Both the position numbers and the translations under genes were made by a program. The notes under the pieces were generated by a model that searched no databases, was not told where the DNA came from, and was given only the letters and a program-made list of their open reading frames with translations. A stretch of DNA of 64,000 nt from Bin80 sp964503085 (lineage in GTDB: Bacteria > Bacteroidota > Rhodothermia > Rhodothermales > Bin80), in the NCBI GenBank assembly GCA_964503085.1, contig CAZCYQ010000005.1, positions 1-64,000 on the forward strand. Reading direction: 5' to 3'. Shown here piece by piece: positions 53,701 through 61,174 of this stretch (positions are counted from its first letter, which is position 1; every line of letters begins with the position of its first letter).

Positions 53701-54179
53701 GCCTACTGACTGCGACTTGGGAAGTGCGAATGGATGATGTGGGGTCCACGCCGGGAGACGGAGATGTCCTATATCTGGCTACGCGGAAACCTTTTGCCAG
53801 CGGGGAAACGTATACCTTTCGGACCGTTGCGGCAGCAACTGAGTCGACCTTGGCAGCTCAGGAATTACGCGATATTTACGTAGTCCCCAATCCTTATGTG
53901 GCTACTTCCGTTTTTGAGCCCCGCAATCCCATAGCCCGGACCGAGCGTGGAGAACGCAGGCTCTATTTCGCGAATGTGCCGCAGCAATGCACGATTCGGA
54001 TTTATACGCTGGCGGGTGAACTGGTCGAAACGCTTTACCATGACAGTACGCTGGATGACGGTAAAGTATTCTGGGATATGCGGACCAAGGATAATATGAA
54101 TCTGGCGTATGGGCTTTACATCTTCCATGTAGACAGCCCGGATGGGTCCTACATTGGCAAGTTCGCGGTGATCAAATAG
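50775..54179 (+). CDS. Large secreted protein with calcium-loop region, FN3-like domain and T9SS-type C-terminus
   Basis: 1134 aa; signal peptide (LLILGISLFIGQVNAQ). At about residues 367-425 there is a dense run of Asp-rich calcium-type loops (DDDGIDNDGDGLIDES, DGIDNDGDWDPDLDDVGIDG). An FN3-like domain starts near 542 (AAGDKRVTLYWDD ... YYYTVAAYDRG). The end, VVPNPYVATSVFEP then CTIRIYTLAGELVETLYHD, finishing FAVIK, matches the tail of the 1126-aa protein at 2423. The N-terminal half is not recognisable. Translationally coupled to the receptor upstream and 5 bp from the PorV-like gene. Probably a surface partner of the receptor; role inferred. Confidence 0.8.
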   Translation: MNFRLNSLLILGISLFIGQVNAQEIGTDRLRGWDQFEVNAWLTNLAKMPLIQGANQDCDEGLTNRRDAILNGNRITTQIFNFGSISAPGNTITDIVWNGLGYGYEFGPFVAAEVVDTYREDGRARDPQSVLLRDENGSPVFDANGNPVYVMRIVSDGLVSNGGEISPDGSTYWGWQPIACAEPVGGFAGIQVVNPVSNKIPTNDDTDDNLDGKPDSWPDDWYNETLEQYLWPGALRQGASNADKETLYFMNDYNNSEFSYWPFPSDSTKRGLGLEVEVRLYQWANPLAEDVIFLIYKITNKSEKDLDKVIFGMWGDPHVGGPGDWPDDWAFYDENLNMVFAWDDDGRSDIAGRVPGYFGYKFLESPGVDDDGIDNDGDGLIDESWTDGIDNDGDWDPDLDDVGIDGIPGTGDFGEGDGIPTAGDQFDITKPGEPNFEFTDIDESDQFGLTSFASPPFAGNRVDNDERVWSFIQPGRFDVVPSTPGDYVFLYGSGDFRLKAGATKRFSIALIVGQNRQDLRLNANVAQQIYDVGYVFAKPPQKPTLRAAAGDKRVTLYWDDAAEESVDPLTREEDFEGYVIYRSTDHEFSDQQTITDINGSRFLFTPLKTALGVDARFDLDNGLKGPSPITFPGRGVSYDLGDDTGLFHTFVDSNNVVNGQTYYYTVAAYDRGYAGTEEEEAFANGIPPSETSKTITYDPTTDQYIFDLNTIAVVPGPKVAGYVPPSALDPAGLVHANGHATGAIVINVVDELAVRDGQTYRIEFNDTDDGIAYSVINEGPVTVRVLASPGKSQRTTYQNIIESSLEVRTADGRLLVRGTDYSVNGVHGAINVFQSAGIAPGQELFASFQYAPLFESRLLQSEEANIVFDGLHVFVQDDLLEPNVEASGWTGSGTEIPYQLLPPSTGPRRMLYPADYEIRFADSPIGNGFNNNLPIPFEVVNVTRANMPIDVFVPDVNRNGVWDVNERIVFLEQVDGLLTATWEVRMDDVGSTPGDGDVLYLATRKPFASGETYTFRTVAAATESTLAAQELRDIYVVPNPYVATSVFEPRNPIARTERGERRLYFANVPQQCTIRIYTLAGELVETLYHDSTLDDGKVFWDMRTKDNMNLAYGLYIFHVDSPDGSYIGKFAVIK

Positions 54180-54183
54180 GCTC

Positions 54184-55233
54184 ATGTATAAGTGTCTTTC
54201 CATAGCGTTTCTGCTTTTGGGGGTATCCATGGGTGTCTCGGCGGTGGCACAAGAGAACCCTGACACCCCTGACAGTGGAACGATCACTCGCGTTGGAACG
54301 ACTGCAGCGCAGTTTCTGAAGCTTGGGGTTGGAGCTCGTGCAATTTCGCTCGGTGGAGCTTATGTAGCTGAAGCCAGCGACATGAGTTCGGTTTACTGGA
54401 ATCCTGCAGGGTTTGCCCGTCTTCGTGGAAGTCATTTGCAGCTAAGCAATACACGTTATCTGGCAGACATTAACTACAATTTTGCTGCATTTGGTACTTC
54501 AATTGATCGCGTTGGCTCTATGGGTCTTGCGTTGCTTATGGTGGACAGCGGGGATATGCCAGTTCGAACAGAAATGCAGCCGGAGGGCACCGGCGAGCAG
54601 TTCAATGTAGTCAGTTTCGCGCTGCAGATCACTTATGCGCGTGACCTGAGTGATCAGTTCTCGATCGGAGGCTCACTCAAATTTGTTCAAGAGCGTGTTT
54701 GGCACAGTAAGGCCTCCTCAGTCGCGTTTGATGTCGGTACGCTTTTCACCACTCCGTTCAAGGGTTTGCGTCTTGGTGCAAGTATGTCCAATCTGGGCCC
54801 CAAATTGCGCATGGATGGACGGGATATACTTTTCAGTGAAGATCCAAGTCCAAATACGGAGGGTACCGCCGAGATTATTAATGCGCAGTATCGCATGGAC
54901 TCATTTTCCATGCCGCTGATCTTCAGGGTTGGTCTGGCCTGGGATGCAGTGGACACCGGGACGCATCGTGTACTGATCACAACTGATGCGGCGCATCCTA
55001 ATGATAATGCAGAATATGTGAATGCTGGTATGGAGTATACTTTCAGGGACCTTATCGCATTCAGGGGAGGATACCGTAATCTGTTTGAGCCGGATACGGA
55101 GCAGGGACTGACCGCCGGCGGCAGCTTAATCATTCGCATCAACAGAGATTTGGCTGCACAATTCGACTATGCGTATGCTGATTTTGGTCGACTGACACAG
55201 ACGCACTGGTTCACCTTCAACCTTTCTTTCTAG
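54184..55233 (+). CDS. PorV/UPF0164-like outer-membrane beta-barrel protein
   Basis: 349 aa with a signal peptide (GVSMGVSAVAQ). Family signature LKLGVGARAISLGGAYVAEA followed by SVYWNPAGFARL, then barrel strands ending THWFTFNLSF. Paralogue of the protein at 1371, with shared TAAAFL/TAAQFL, RYLADINYNFAA and RGGYRNLF features. It sits 5 bp behind the giant T9SS protein and 7 bp before the amidase gene, so both flanking secreted proteins are candidate cargo if it works as a PorV shuttle. Confidence 0.85.
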   Translation: MYKCLSIAFLLLGVSMGVSAVAQENPDTPDSGTITRVGTTAAQFLKLGVGARAISLGGAYVAEASDMSSVYWNPAGFARLRGSHLQLSNTRYLADINYNFAAFGTSIDRVGSMGLALLMVDSGDMPVRTEMQPEGTGEQFNVVSFALQITYARDLSDQFSIGGSLKFVQERVWHSKASSVAFDVGTLFTTPFKGLRLGASMSNLGPKLRMDGRDILFSEDPSPNTEGTAEIINAQYRMDSFSMPLIFRVGLAWDAVDTGTHRVLITTDAAHPNDNAEYVNAGMEYTFRDLIAFRGGYRNLFEPDTEQGLTAGGSLIIRINRDLAAQFDYAYADFGRLTQTHWFTFNLSF

Positions 55234-55239
55234 CGCCGG

Positions 55240-56865
55240 ATGAGGCCGTTCCTGGTCAGTATTGCCATGCTGGTTGCGTGGGTGGCATCTGCGCAGGCTC
55301 AGCTTTTGCATGATGTGATTCATGCAGAAATTGAGCTTAATCCGCCCGAGGTTACTGAAGCAGGGAAGGTTGCCACGACAAGGGTTGTTAGTCAAGATCT
55401 TTCCGACCAGTTCACCGGGATTGCTTTGCAGGGTTTTACAGCCAGCGACTCTTTATCTGGTGCAGTCCGTTTCTTTGAGAACAATGCCTGGGGACCGTGG
55501 CACCCGCTCTATATTGTTCGAAGTGGTACGGATGAAGCATTTCTTGCCGCATATCGTGGGGAGATGGTTCGTATGGCATCAAGCGTTGAGATTCAATTCC
55601 AGATAGATTCGGCCTACGAGTTACAGATTTTGAGTGCAGGCACGTTTGACCAGCGCCTTGATGAGGAGGATACTCCAAGTCAGCAATCACAGAAAACAGG
55701 ACAGTCAAAAGATTTTTCGATTACAGCTCCGCAATTGCGACGCAGGGCCGAGTGGAGGGCCCAACCTTTTCGAGGTACACCGATTCCTCTGAACAGGCCC
55801 AGTTACAACTATATGACATTGCATCACACGGCGGGTTTTTCGGCGAAGACATTGGCCGAAGGTTTGGACCAAGTTCGGCGGATTCAGGATTTCCATCAGA
55901 ATGGTCGCGGATGGAGCGATATCGGGTATCACTTTCTTATGGACCAGGAGGGGCGCCTATATCAAGGTCGTCCGTTCCTGAATGAATCGATCTCTTTTGA
56001 TCAGGGTCCTCCGCTAGCGCATGGTGCCCACGCAGGAGGTGCGAATACAGGTAACATCGGGATCTCATTGATGGGATGTTATCATCCACCAGAAGGGTCA
56101 AACTGCCTGGATGAAATGACGGATTCGGCAGTGGATTCACTGGTCGCAACTTTCGGATTCTCCTCTGAGCGTTATAGTGTGTCCCCGAAAAATATGCGTG
56201 GTCACCGCGATTTTGGCAGTACGTCTTGCCCTGGTGACAATAACTATCCAAGGATACCGGACTTTATACAGCGGATAGAGGGCTTGCTCGTGACCGGCAA
56301 CAGCCCCTTGGGACGGGCGGCAATGGATATTCGCGTGGATGATGATGGTATTGTAACCGTCTCTTGGGCATTTACGGCAGATTTTGGGATTGCTGAATTC
56401 ATTGTACGGCGGCGTATTGGAGATGACAATACTGTAAGGATCACTGGTGGGGCAGGTGCGGTTGATGGTAGGACGATTGACACCCCCGGTGTAGGCCGTC
56501 ATACGTATGAACTTTGGGTGCGAAGTGCGAGTGGGGTTGAACAGAGGTTGGCGAGCATAGACATTGATGTAGGGGCGGCTGTTGGAGATTTTCTGGCGCA
56601 GTCATTCCCCAATCCAACGTCAGGTCTGGCCACGATCAGGTACTTCCTTACGAGTGAATCTGGTATCATCTCAATCGAGATGTTCGACATTACCGGTAAG
56701 CTGATGCTCACAGGTGAGACACAGTACAGAGAAGCGGGGGAATGGTATGTAACGCACTTTGACACATCGGCCTTGCCGAGTGGTGTCTACTTTTACAGGA
56801 TCTCGGTGGATGGATTTAGCGGTACCGTATTTGAGGCCACACAGCCCCTGATTGTCATTCGGTAG
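55240..56865 (+). CDS. Secreted N-acetylmuramoyl-L-alanine amidase with T9SS sorting domain
   Basis: 541 aa with a signal peptide (LVAWVASAQAQ). A PGRP/Amidase_2 domain at about residues 180-350 has YNYMTLHHTAG (zinc His), WSDIGYHFLMDQEGRLYQGR, HAGGANTGNIGISLMGCY and the closing RGHRDFGSTSCPGDN (zinc His and Cys). It cleaves the MurNAc-L-Ala bond. A linker and a C-terminal sorting domain (SFPNPTSGLATIRYFL to LIVIR) send it through T9SS. Export to the surface suggests it acts on foreign peptidoglycan more than on the cell's own; inferred. It overlaps the convergent SIS gene by 11 bp. Confidence 0.9.
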   Translation: MRPFLVSIAMLVAWVASAQAQLLHDVIHAEIELNPPEVTEAGKVATTRVVSQDLSDQFTGIALQGFTASDSLSGAVRFFENNAWGPWHPLYIVRSGTDEAFLAAYRGEMVRMASSVEIQFQIDSAYELQILSAGTFDQRLDEEDTPSQQSQKTGQSKDFSITAPQLRRRAEWRAQPFRGTPIPLNRPSYNYMTLHHTAGFSAKTLAEGLDQVRRIQDFHQNGRGWSDIGYHFLMDQEGRLYQGRPFLNESISFDQGPPLAHGAHAGGANTGNIGISLMGCYHPPEGSNCLDEMTDSAVDSLVATFGFSSERYSVSPKNMRGHRDFGSTSCPGDNNYPRIPDFIQRIEGLLVTGNSPLGRAAMDIRVDDDGIVTVSWAFTADFGIAEFIVRRRIGDDNTVRITGGAGAVDGRTIDTPGVGRHTYELWVRSASGVEQRLASIDIDVGAAVGDFLAQSFPNPTSGLATIRYFLTSESGIISIEMFDITGKLMLTGETQYREAGEWYVTHFDTSALPSGVYFYRISVDGFSGTVFEATQPLIVIR

Positions 56866-57634
56866 ATCCGTAAACTCGGCGCACTCGCGCACGATAGTCA
56901 TCAAAGCATTCATCAAAACGCGTAGCTGATGCTTCGCTTCCGATGTGATAACTGCTCGTTAATACAATCGGCGGACTACCTTGTTGGGTGAGTTTTTCGG
57001 CAACCAGACATTTCAGGCTGTTCACGAGAAGGGCTACTCCGACCGTTGATCCAGGACCAATCAAGTCAGGATGTCCTTCTACTCGTACCATCGCATCGCC
57101 TGCCGGCACGCAGTTGTCAAGGACAACATCAGCCAGGTCTATCAGTCGTTTACCACTGCTGTGCCGTGAAGTAGAAGCACTGCAGTGTGCTTTAGAGACC
57201 ACCGCGATCACCGGCAAATTTCGTGCTTTGGCTTCCAGTGCGATTTCTACAACAACTTCGTTCACACCGCTGTTGGAGAAGACCATGAAGCTGTCGGGGG
57301 GCTTGAGTACAAAATTTCGAAGGATAGTTTTGCCTAGCCCCTCAACACGTTCAAGGAAGATGGCCTGTCGCTGACCATTCGCTCCCACGACCTGGTTATG
57401 ATATGTGAGGGACAGTTCTACGATTGGGTGAAACCCTGGAAAGCTTCCATAACGAGGAAAGACCTCTTCAACCCCCATTCGCGAATGGCCAGACCCAAAG
57501 AGATGTACAAGGCCCTTCCCGGCAATGCTTTGAGCGCAAATATCAGCGGCATCTTGCAGCGCATCCATTTGACTCGTGCGAATTTCTTCAAGCACACGAG
57601 AGGCTTCGTTCAAATAAGTTTGTGCAGAATTCAT
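56855..57634 (-). CDS. SIS-domain sugar-phosphate binding protein (UPF0309 family)
   Basis: 259 aa, SIS fold: LVHLFGSGHSRMGVEEVFPR, SFMVFSNSGVNEVVVEIALE, LPVIAVVSKAHCSASTSRHS and DVVLDNCVPAGDAMVRVEG. UPF0309 members are predicted sugar-phosphate isomerases or sensors. Divergent from the Gfo/Idh gene, with 85 bp between, suggesting shared control of a small sugar-acid catabolic cluster. Confidence 0.85.
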   Translation of the reverse strand: MNSAQTYLNEASRVLEEIRTSQMDALQDAADICAQSIAGKGLVHLFGSGHSRMGVEEVFPRYGSFPGFHPIVELSLTYHNQVVGANGQRQAIFLERVEGLGKTILRNFVLKPPDSFMVFSNSGVNEVVVEIALEAKARNLPVIAVVSKAHCSASTSRHSSGKRLIDLADVVLDNCVPAGDAMVRVEGHPDLIGPGSTVGVALLVNSLKCLVAEKLTQQGSPPIVLTSSYHIGSEASATRFDECFDDYRARVRRVYGSTE

Positions 57635-57719
57635 GTAAAGCGTAATTTTTGTTCGGGCTACGTCCCGAATGTTTTATTATGGGAATTATTCAGGCCACGC
57701 TAACAAAAAACTTAATCAA

Positions 57720-58925
57720 ATGGCGCAGAAACACAATATAACGATGCTTGGGACTGGTCTGATTGGACTGTTCTATACCATGACACTACACGGACAAAGA
57801 GGACGTGACCGTGTCAGTTGCGTATACTCGCGAGACATTGATCGTGCCCAGGCATTTGCGAGGAAGTGGGGAATTGAACATGCAGTAACCGACATGGAGG
57901 AGGCCATTAAACACACATCCAGTGATGTTGTTATCATTGGATTACCCAATCATTTGCATGAGGAGGCTGTACGATATTGTGCAGAGGCAGGCAAAGCTGT
58001 GCTTTGCACCAAACCATTGGCACGCAGTGCTGCAGAAGCAAAGAGGATCCTGGATATTGTCGAGTCAAGCGGTATTTTTGCAGGTTACCTGGAAGATCTC
58101 GTGTACACCCCCAAGACACTCAAAGCATTGGAATCGGTGCGTCGAGGTGCCTTGGGAGAAATACTCTGGACGCGTTCGCGCGAGGCACACAGTGGTCCGC
58201 ACAGCAGTTGGTTTTGGGACATAGAGCAGGCAGGTGGTGGAGCAATTGTAGACTTGGGCTGCCACTGTATTGAGATCATCCGCAACTTTGTGGGCAAGGA
58301 CATTCGACCCGTAGAAGTAAGCTGTTGGGCGGATACGCTGGTGCACCCCATAAAAGCGGAAGACAACAGTATAGCGCTGATTCGCTTTGAGAATGGCGCT
58401 GTGGGTCAGTTTGAAGTCAGCTGGACATTCCGGGGAGGTATGGACTTGCGCGACGAGGTGGCTGGTACCGAGGGTACAATTTGGCTAAACCATTTTTTGA
58501 GGACAGGTTTTGAGATGTTTTCGAGTGGTGCAGGAGGCTATGTTGCGGAGAAAGCTGAGCAGGAGTCAGGGTGGCTGTTTCCGGTGGGTGATGAAGTACA
58601 CGAATTGGGCTACACGGACATGTTCACGGACATGTTTGATGCGATGGATGAAGGTCGTGAACCGATGGAGACGATCTATGATGGGTATGTGGTCAATGCG
58701 GTGATAGATGCGTGCTACCGCTCTGCTAAGTCCTGCAAATGGGAGTCGGTAGAGTTGGAGGACTGGCGTGGACGCAATGGAGTTGCACGGATACAGGGTC
58801 TAACGGAGACGATTGATGGACTTGAGCTGGTCAAGCGTGAGCGCCTGCCAAATGGCGAAGTCAAGCTCATCCTTAAGGATCCCGGTACGGGCGAAGTCAC
58901 GCAACGAGTGGTCGAAAATGATTAA
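57720..58925 (+). CDS. Gfo/Idh/MocA-family oxidoreductase
   Basis: 401 aa from the ATG at 57720. N-terminal Rossmann NAD(P) fold (ITMLGTGLIGLFYTMTLHG), YSRDIDRAQAFARKWG, VVIIGLPNHLHEEAV and the catalytic lysine motif VLCTKPLAR. The C-terminal alpha/beta substrate domain includes GGGAIVDLGCHCIEIIRNF. It probably oxidises or reduces a sugar, inositol or sugar acid. The UlaG-like gene starts 8 nt inside its end (ATGATTAA), so the two are coupled. Confidence 0.9.
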   Translation: MAQKHNITMLGTGLIGLFYTMTLHGQRGRDRVSCVYSRDIDRAQAFARKWGIEHAVTDMEEAIKHTSSDVVIIGLPNHLHEEAVRYCAEAGKAVLCTKPLARSAAEAKRILDIVESSGIFAGYLEDLVYTPKTLKALESVRRGALGEILWTRSREAHSGPHSSWFWDIEQAGGGAIVDLGCHCIEIIRNFVGKDIRPVEVSCWADTLVHPIKAEDNSIALIRFENGAVGQFEVSWTFRGGMDLRDEVAGTEGTIWLNHFLRTGFEMFSSGAGGYVAEKAEQESGWLFPVGDEVHELGYTDMFTDMFDAMDEGREPMETIYDGYVVNAVIDACYRSAKSCKWESVELEDWRGRNGVARIQGLTETIDGLELVKRERLPNGEVKLILKDPGTGEVTQRVVEND

Positions 58926-59769
58926 GCCCTTGCAGAACGGAGCAACGCTGCTTGCAGACATCCGCGGCAGCGCAGTGCCCCCAGGGCAATGGCGTATGTG
59001 GTGGCTTGGTCAAAGTGGATTCTTGATTAAATGGGAGGAGCGGTACTGTCTGTTGGATCCATACCTCTCAGATTCGCTGACAAACAAGTACGCCAGTACG
59101 GACAAGCCACATATACGTATGACCGAGCTCGTGTTGGCTCCAGACAGGCTTGATTGTATAGACGTTGTCAGTTCAAGCCACAATCATACGGACCATCTGG
59201 ATGCCGAAACACTCAAGCCGCTGCGGCGCGTGAATCCAGACTTGGCCATGGTTATTCCAGAGGCGAACAGGTCATTTGTTGCTGAACGGTTGCAATGTGA
59301 TTCTGCGTGGCCGATTGGGCTTAGTGATGGGATCCAGTGTGAATTGCGGGGATTTCGATTTGTGGGTATCCCGGCCGCTCACGAGGCTCTGGAAGTGGAT
59401 GAATTTGGGCAACATCGGTTTATGGGATACATTATTAAGTTTGGGGACTGGACGTTCTATCACAGTGGAGATACTTTGCTTTATGAGGGCATGGTTGATC
59501 GGCTAAAACCGTGGTGTGTGGACGTTGCATTATTGCCCATCAATGGTCGAGATCCGGTACGCCGTGTTGCCGGCAATTTAAATGGCAGGCAAGCGGCCCG
59601 ATTGGCAAAAGATATCGGAGCCAAGCTCGTAGTGCCCTGTCATTATGATATGTTCACATTCAATACCGCGTCACCGGAGTCATTTGTCGCTGAATGCAAT
59701 GAGCTGAACCAGCCGCACTATGTTATGAAGAACGGTGAAGGGCTTGATAGTATATCGCTCACGGTATAG
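58918..59769 (+). CDS. UlaG-like metallo-beta-lactamase-fold hydrolase
   Basis: 283 aa from the ATG at 58918. Metal-binding motif SSHNHTDHLDAE (HxHxDH), AAHEALEVDEFG, FYHSGDTLLYEG and VPCHYDMF match the L-ascorbate-6-phosphate lactonase (UlaG) branch. Coupled to the Gfo/Idh gene, which supports a lactone or phospho-sugar hydrolysis step in the same short pathway with the SIS protein. Precise substrate unknown. Confidence 0.88.
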   Translation: MIKPLQNGATLLADIRGSAVPPGQWRMWWLGQSGFLIKWEERYCLLDPYLSDSLTNKYASTDKPHIRMTELVLAPDRLDCIDVVSSSHNHTDHLDAETLKPLRRVNPDLAMVIPEANRSFVAERLQCDSAWPIGLSDGIQCELRGFRFVGIPAAHEALEVDEFGQHRFMGYIIKFGDWTFYHSGDTLLYEGMVDRLKPWCVDVALLPINGRDPVRRVAGNLNGRQAARLAKDIGAKLVVPCHYDMFTFNTASPESFVAECNELNQPHYVMKNGEGLDSISLTV

Positions 59770-60232
59770 CGTTACGTGTCTTGCATGAATGTATTGGGCG
59801 AAATCAATGGAAGGGACATTCTTTGCGGGTAAGGATGGGAACTATACGGTGTCTGCCTGAACCGCATTAGAAGCAATTGCGGAGCAACGCAATCTGTAGA
59901 TAGTGCCCGTCAGAAATCTCTATTTTCGGCACATCACCGACTTTTCTTTGGTTGGGTTGATAACAGTAAGATTCGATTACTGCGCATGAGCGAGGGATTC
60001 CCCTGGCCACACAGGCAGTTGGGCATACTGTGTAAATGCACGTCGCAGACTCCAGTATCGGAGTGTGTTGATACTGGTCAGGCGACATTCTGCTACGATT
60101 GCGTACGCGGTCTCAACCCGCACATCGATTGATGGTGCAATCATGGGGAAGGTCTAATCCTCCGCACTTCTTCCGCTCCCCTGTGCGCAGCTAAAGCAAA
60201 AAGGATTAATTGCCAAGTAGTTGGACATTTGG
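59770..60232. other. Intergenic region between UlaG-like gene and HicA
   Basis: 463 bp with no gene I can support. A plus-strand frame of about 90 codons without an early start ends at 60132 and contains several cysteines; it matches nothing I recognise. Confidence 0.35.
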
Positions 60233-60421
60233 CTAAACCTTTTCGTTTATTCCAGCTTTTTTGAGTATTTCGTTAGCCGTATGACGCTTTTTGATTTTTG
60301 CTGGGACAGATACATTTATGTTGTCTTTGCCCCAGATTACGTGACTGCCTCGAGGGTTGCGTTTTACGGAGAACCCATTTCTTTTTAGCAGCTTCAAAAT
60401 CCTCCGCTCATACCCCGCCAT
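60233..60421 (-). CDS. hicA: HicA-family mRNA interferase toxin
   Basis: 62 aa. Typical HicA: KLLKRNGFSVKRNPRGSHVIW, with the catalytic His in the GSHVIW strand, then INVSVPAKIKKRHTANEILKKAGI. A dsRBD-like fold that cleaves mRNA without ribosome help. It lies 3 bp downstream of its antitoxin; antitoxin-first order is the reverse of classical hicAB. Confidence 0.92.
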   Translation of the reverse strand: MAGYERRILKLLKRNGFSVKRNPRGSHVIWGKDNINVSVPAKIKKRHTANEILKKAGINEKV

Positions 60422-60424
60422 AGC

Positions 60425-60739
60425 TTACGCATACTGTACAGGATGTGAGCGCTCATTGCTGCTCCAAGACATTCTCGGCAGTGAATTCGAGGAGCTGGAT
60501 TCTTGCTGGAGAACAGCGTCTGTGGTGCGCTTAAACTCCACATGCAAAGTGGCATTTGCGATTTGTTCATCAGCCAAGCCATGATTCAACCGCAATAAGT
60601 CAGAAGCAACTCGTGGTAGTTCAACCAACAACTTGTCGAATGTGCCGACCTCAATTATCAGTCCCGTAATATCGCTGTCAGTGACCGCCAGTGTACCGTC
60701 TTCGTATGCCAAAACAGTAACAGAAAAAGTTTGTGCCAT
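60425..60739 (-). CDS. DUF1902/HicB-like antitoxin
   Basis: 104 aa from the ATG at 60739. The partial RNase-H-like HicB/DUF1902 core is MAQTFSVTVLAYEDGTLAVT, DSDITGLIIEVGTFDKLLVE, LPRVASDLLRL; the C-terminal half is low complexity (QQESSSSNSLPRM) and has no clear DNA-binding helix-turn-helix. It precedes hicA by 3 bp and should neutralise it. Inverted repeats upstream (TGTTGC/GCAACA at 60879-60895 and CTTAC/GTAAG at 60900-60911) may be autoregulatory sites. Confidence 0.82.
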   Translation of the reverse strand: MAQTFSVTVLAYEDGTLAVTDSDITGLIIEVGTFDKLLVELPRVASDLLRLNHGLADEQIANATLHVEFKRTTDAVLQQESSSSNSLPRMSWSSNERSHPVQYA

Positions 60740-61174
60740 CAGAGGCTCGGGTATGGTGGCTTTGTTGGTTAGGAGTGTCAATGTACGGATACGACTTAAA
60801 AAGGTGTCTTTCCCTGTTCAAAAGTAGGGAAAACAAGGGGGTATTGTGTGTAATTGTTGGACAAAACTATCGAATTTTTGTTGCTTTATGCAACAGTCTC
60901 TTACTTGTAAGATAGAGGAGTATTGCGGGATTGTGTAAGAATTTCAGATTTGGGGCATTCCTCTGGAGGATCTGTTATGTCTTCGTAACCATGGCTTCGA
61001 AACAGAGTGAGGCAATTGCGAATCCATCTATGTTATCCATTGTTCAACCCATCATGCTCAAGGAGGGACCGACCGAATATGGTTGTATACTAAGAATACA
61101 AGTGTCGGCATTCCCGTCTTAGGCGGGGATCAATCGCTACTGTATTGCTATATTCAATGCAGGTTCTTGCGCAG
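60740..61174. other. Divergent promoter region of the toxin-antitoxin pair and pyrC
   Basis: 435 bp without a credible gene. Two inverted repeats, 60879-60895 and 60900-60911, lie 140-172 bp upstream of the antitoxin start. No riboswitch or pyrimidine-type attenuator was recognised ahead of pyrC. Confidence 0.4.

Noticed and set aside
59986..60132. Small cysteine-containing plus-strand frame (48 codons)
   Set aside because: No family match, no start context, no conserved neighbour; likely chance frame.
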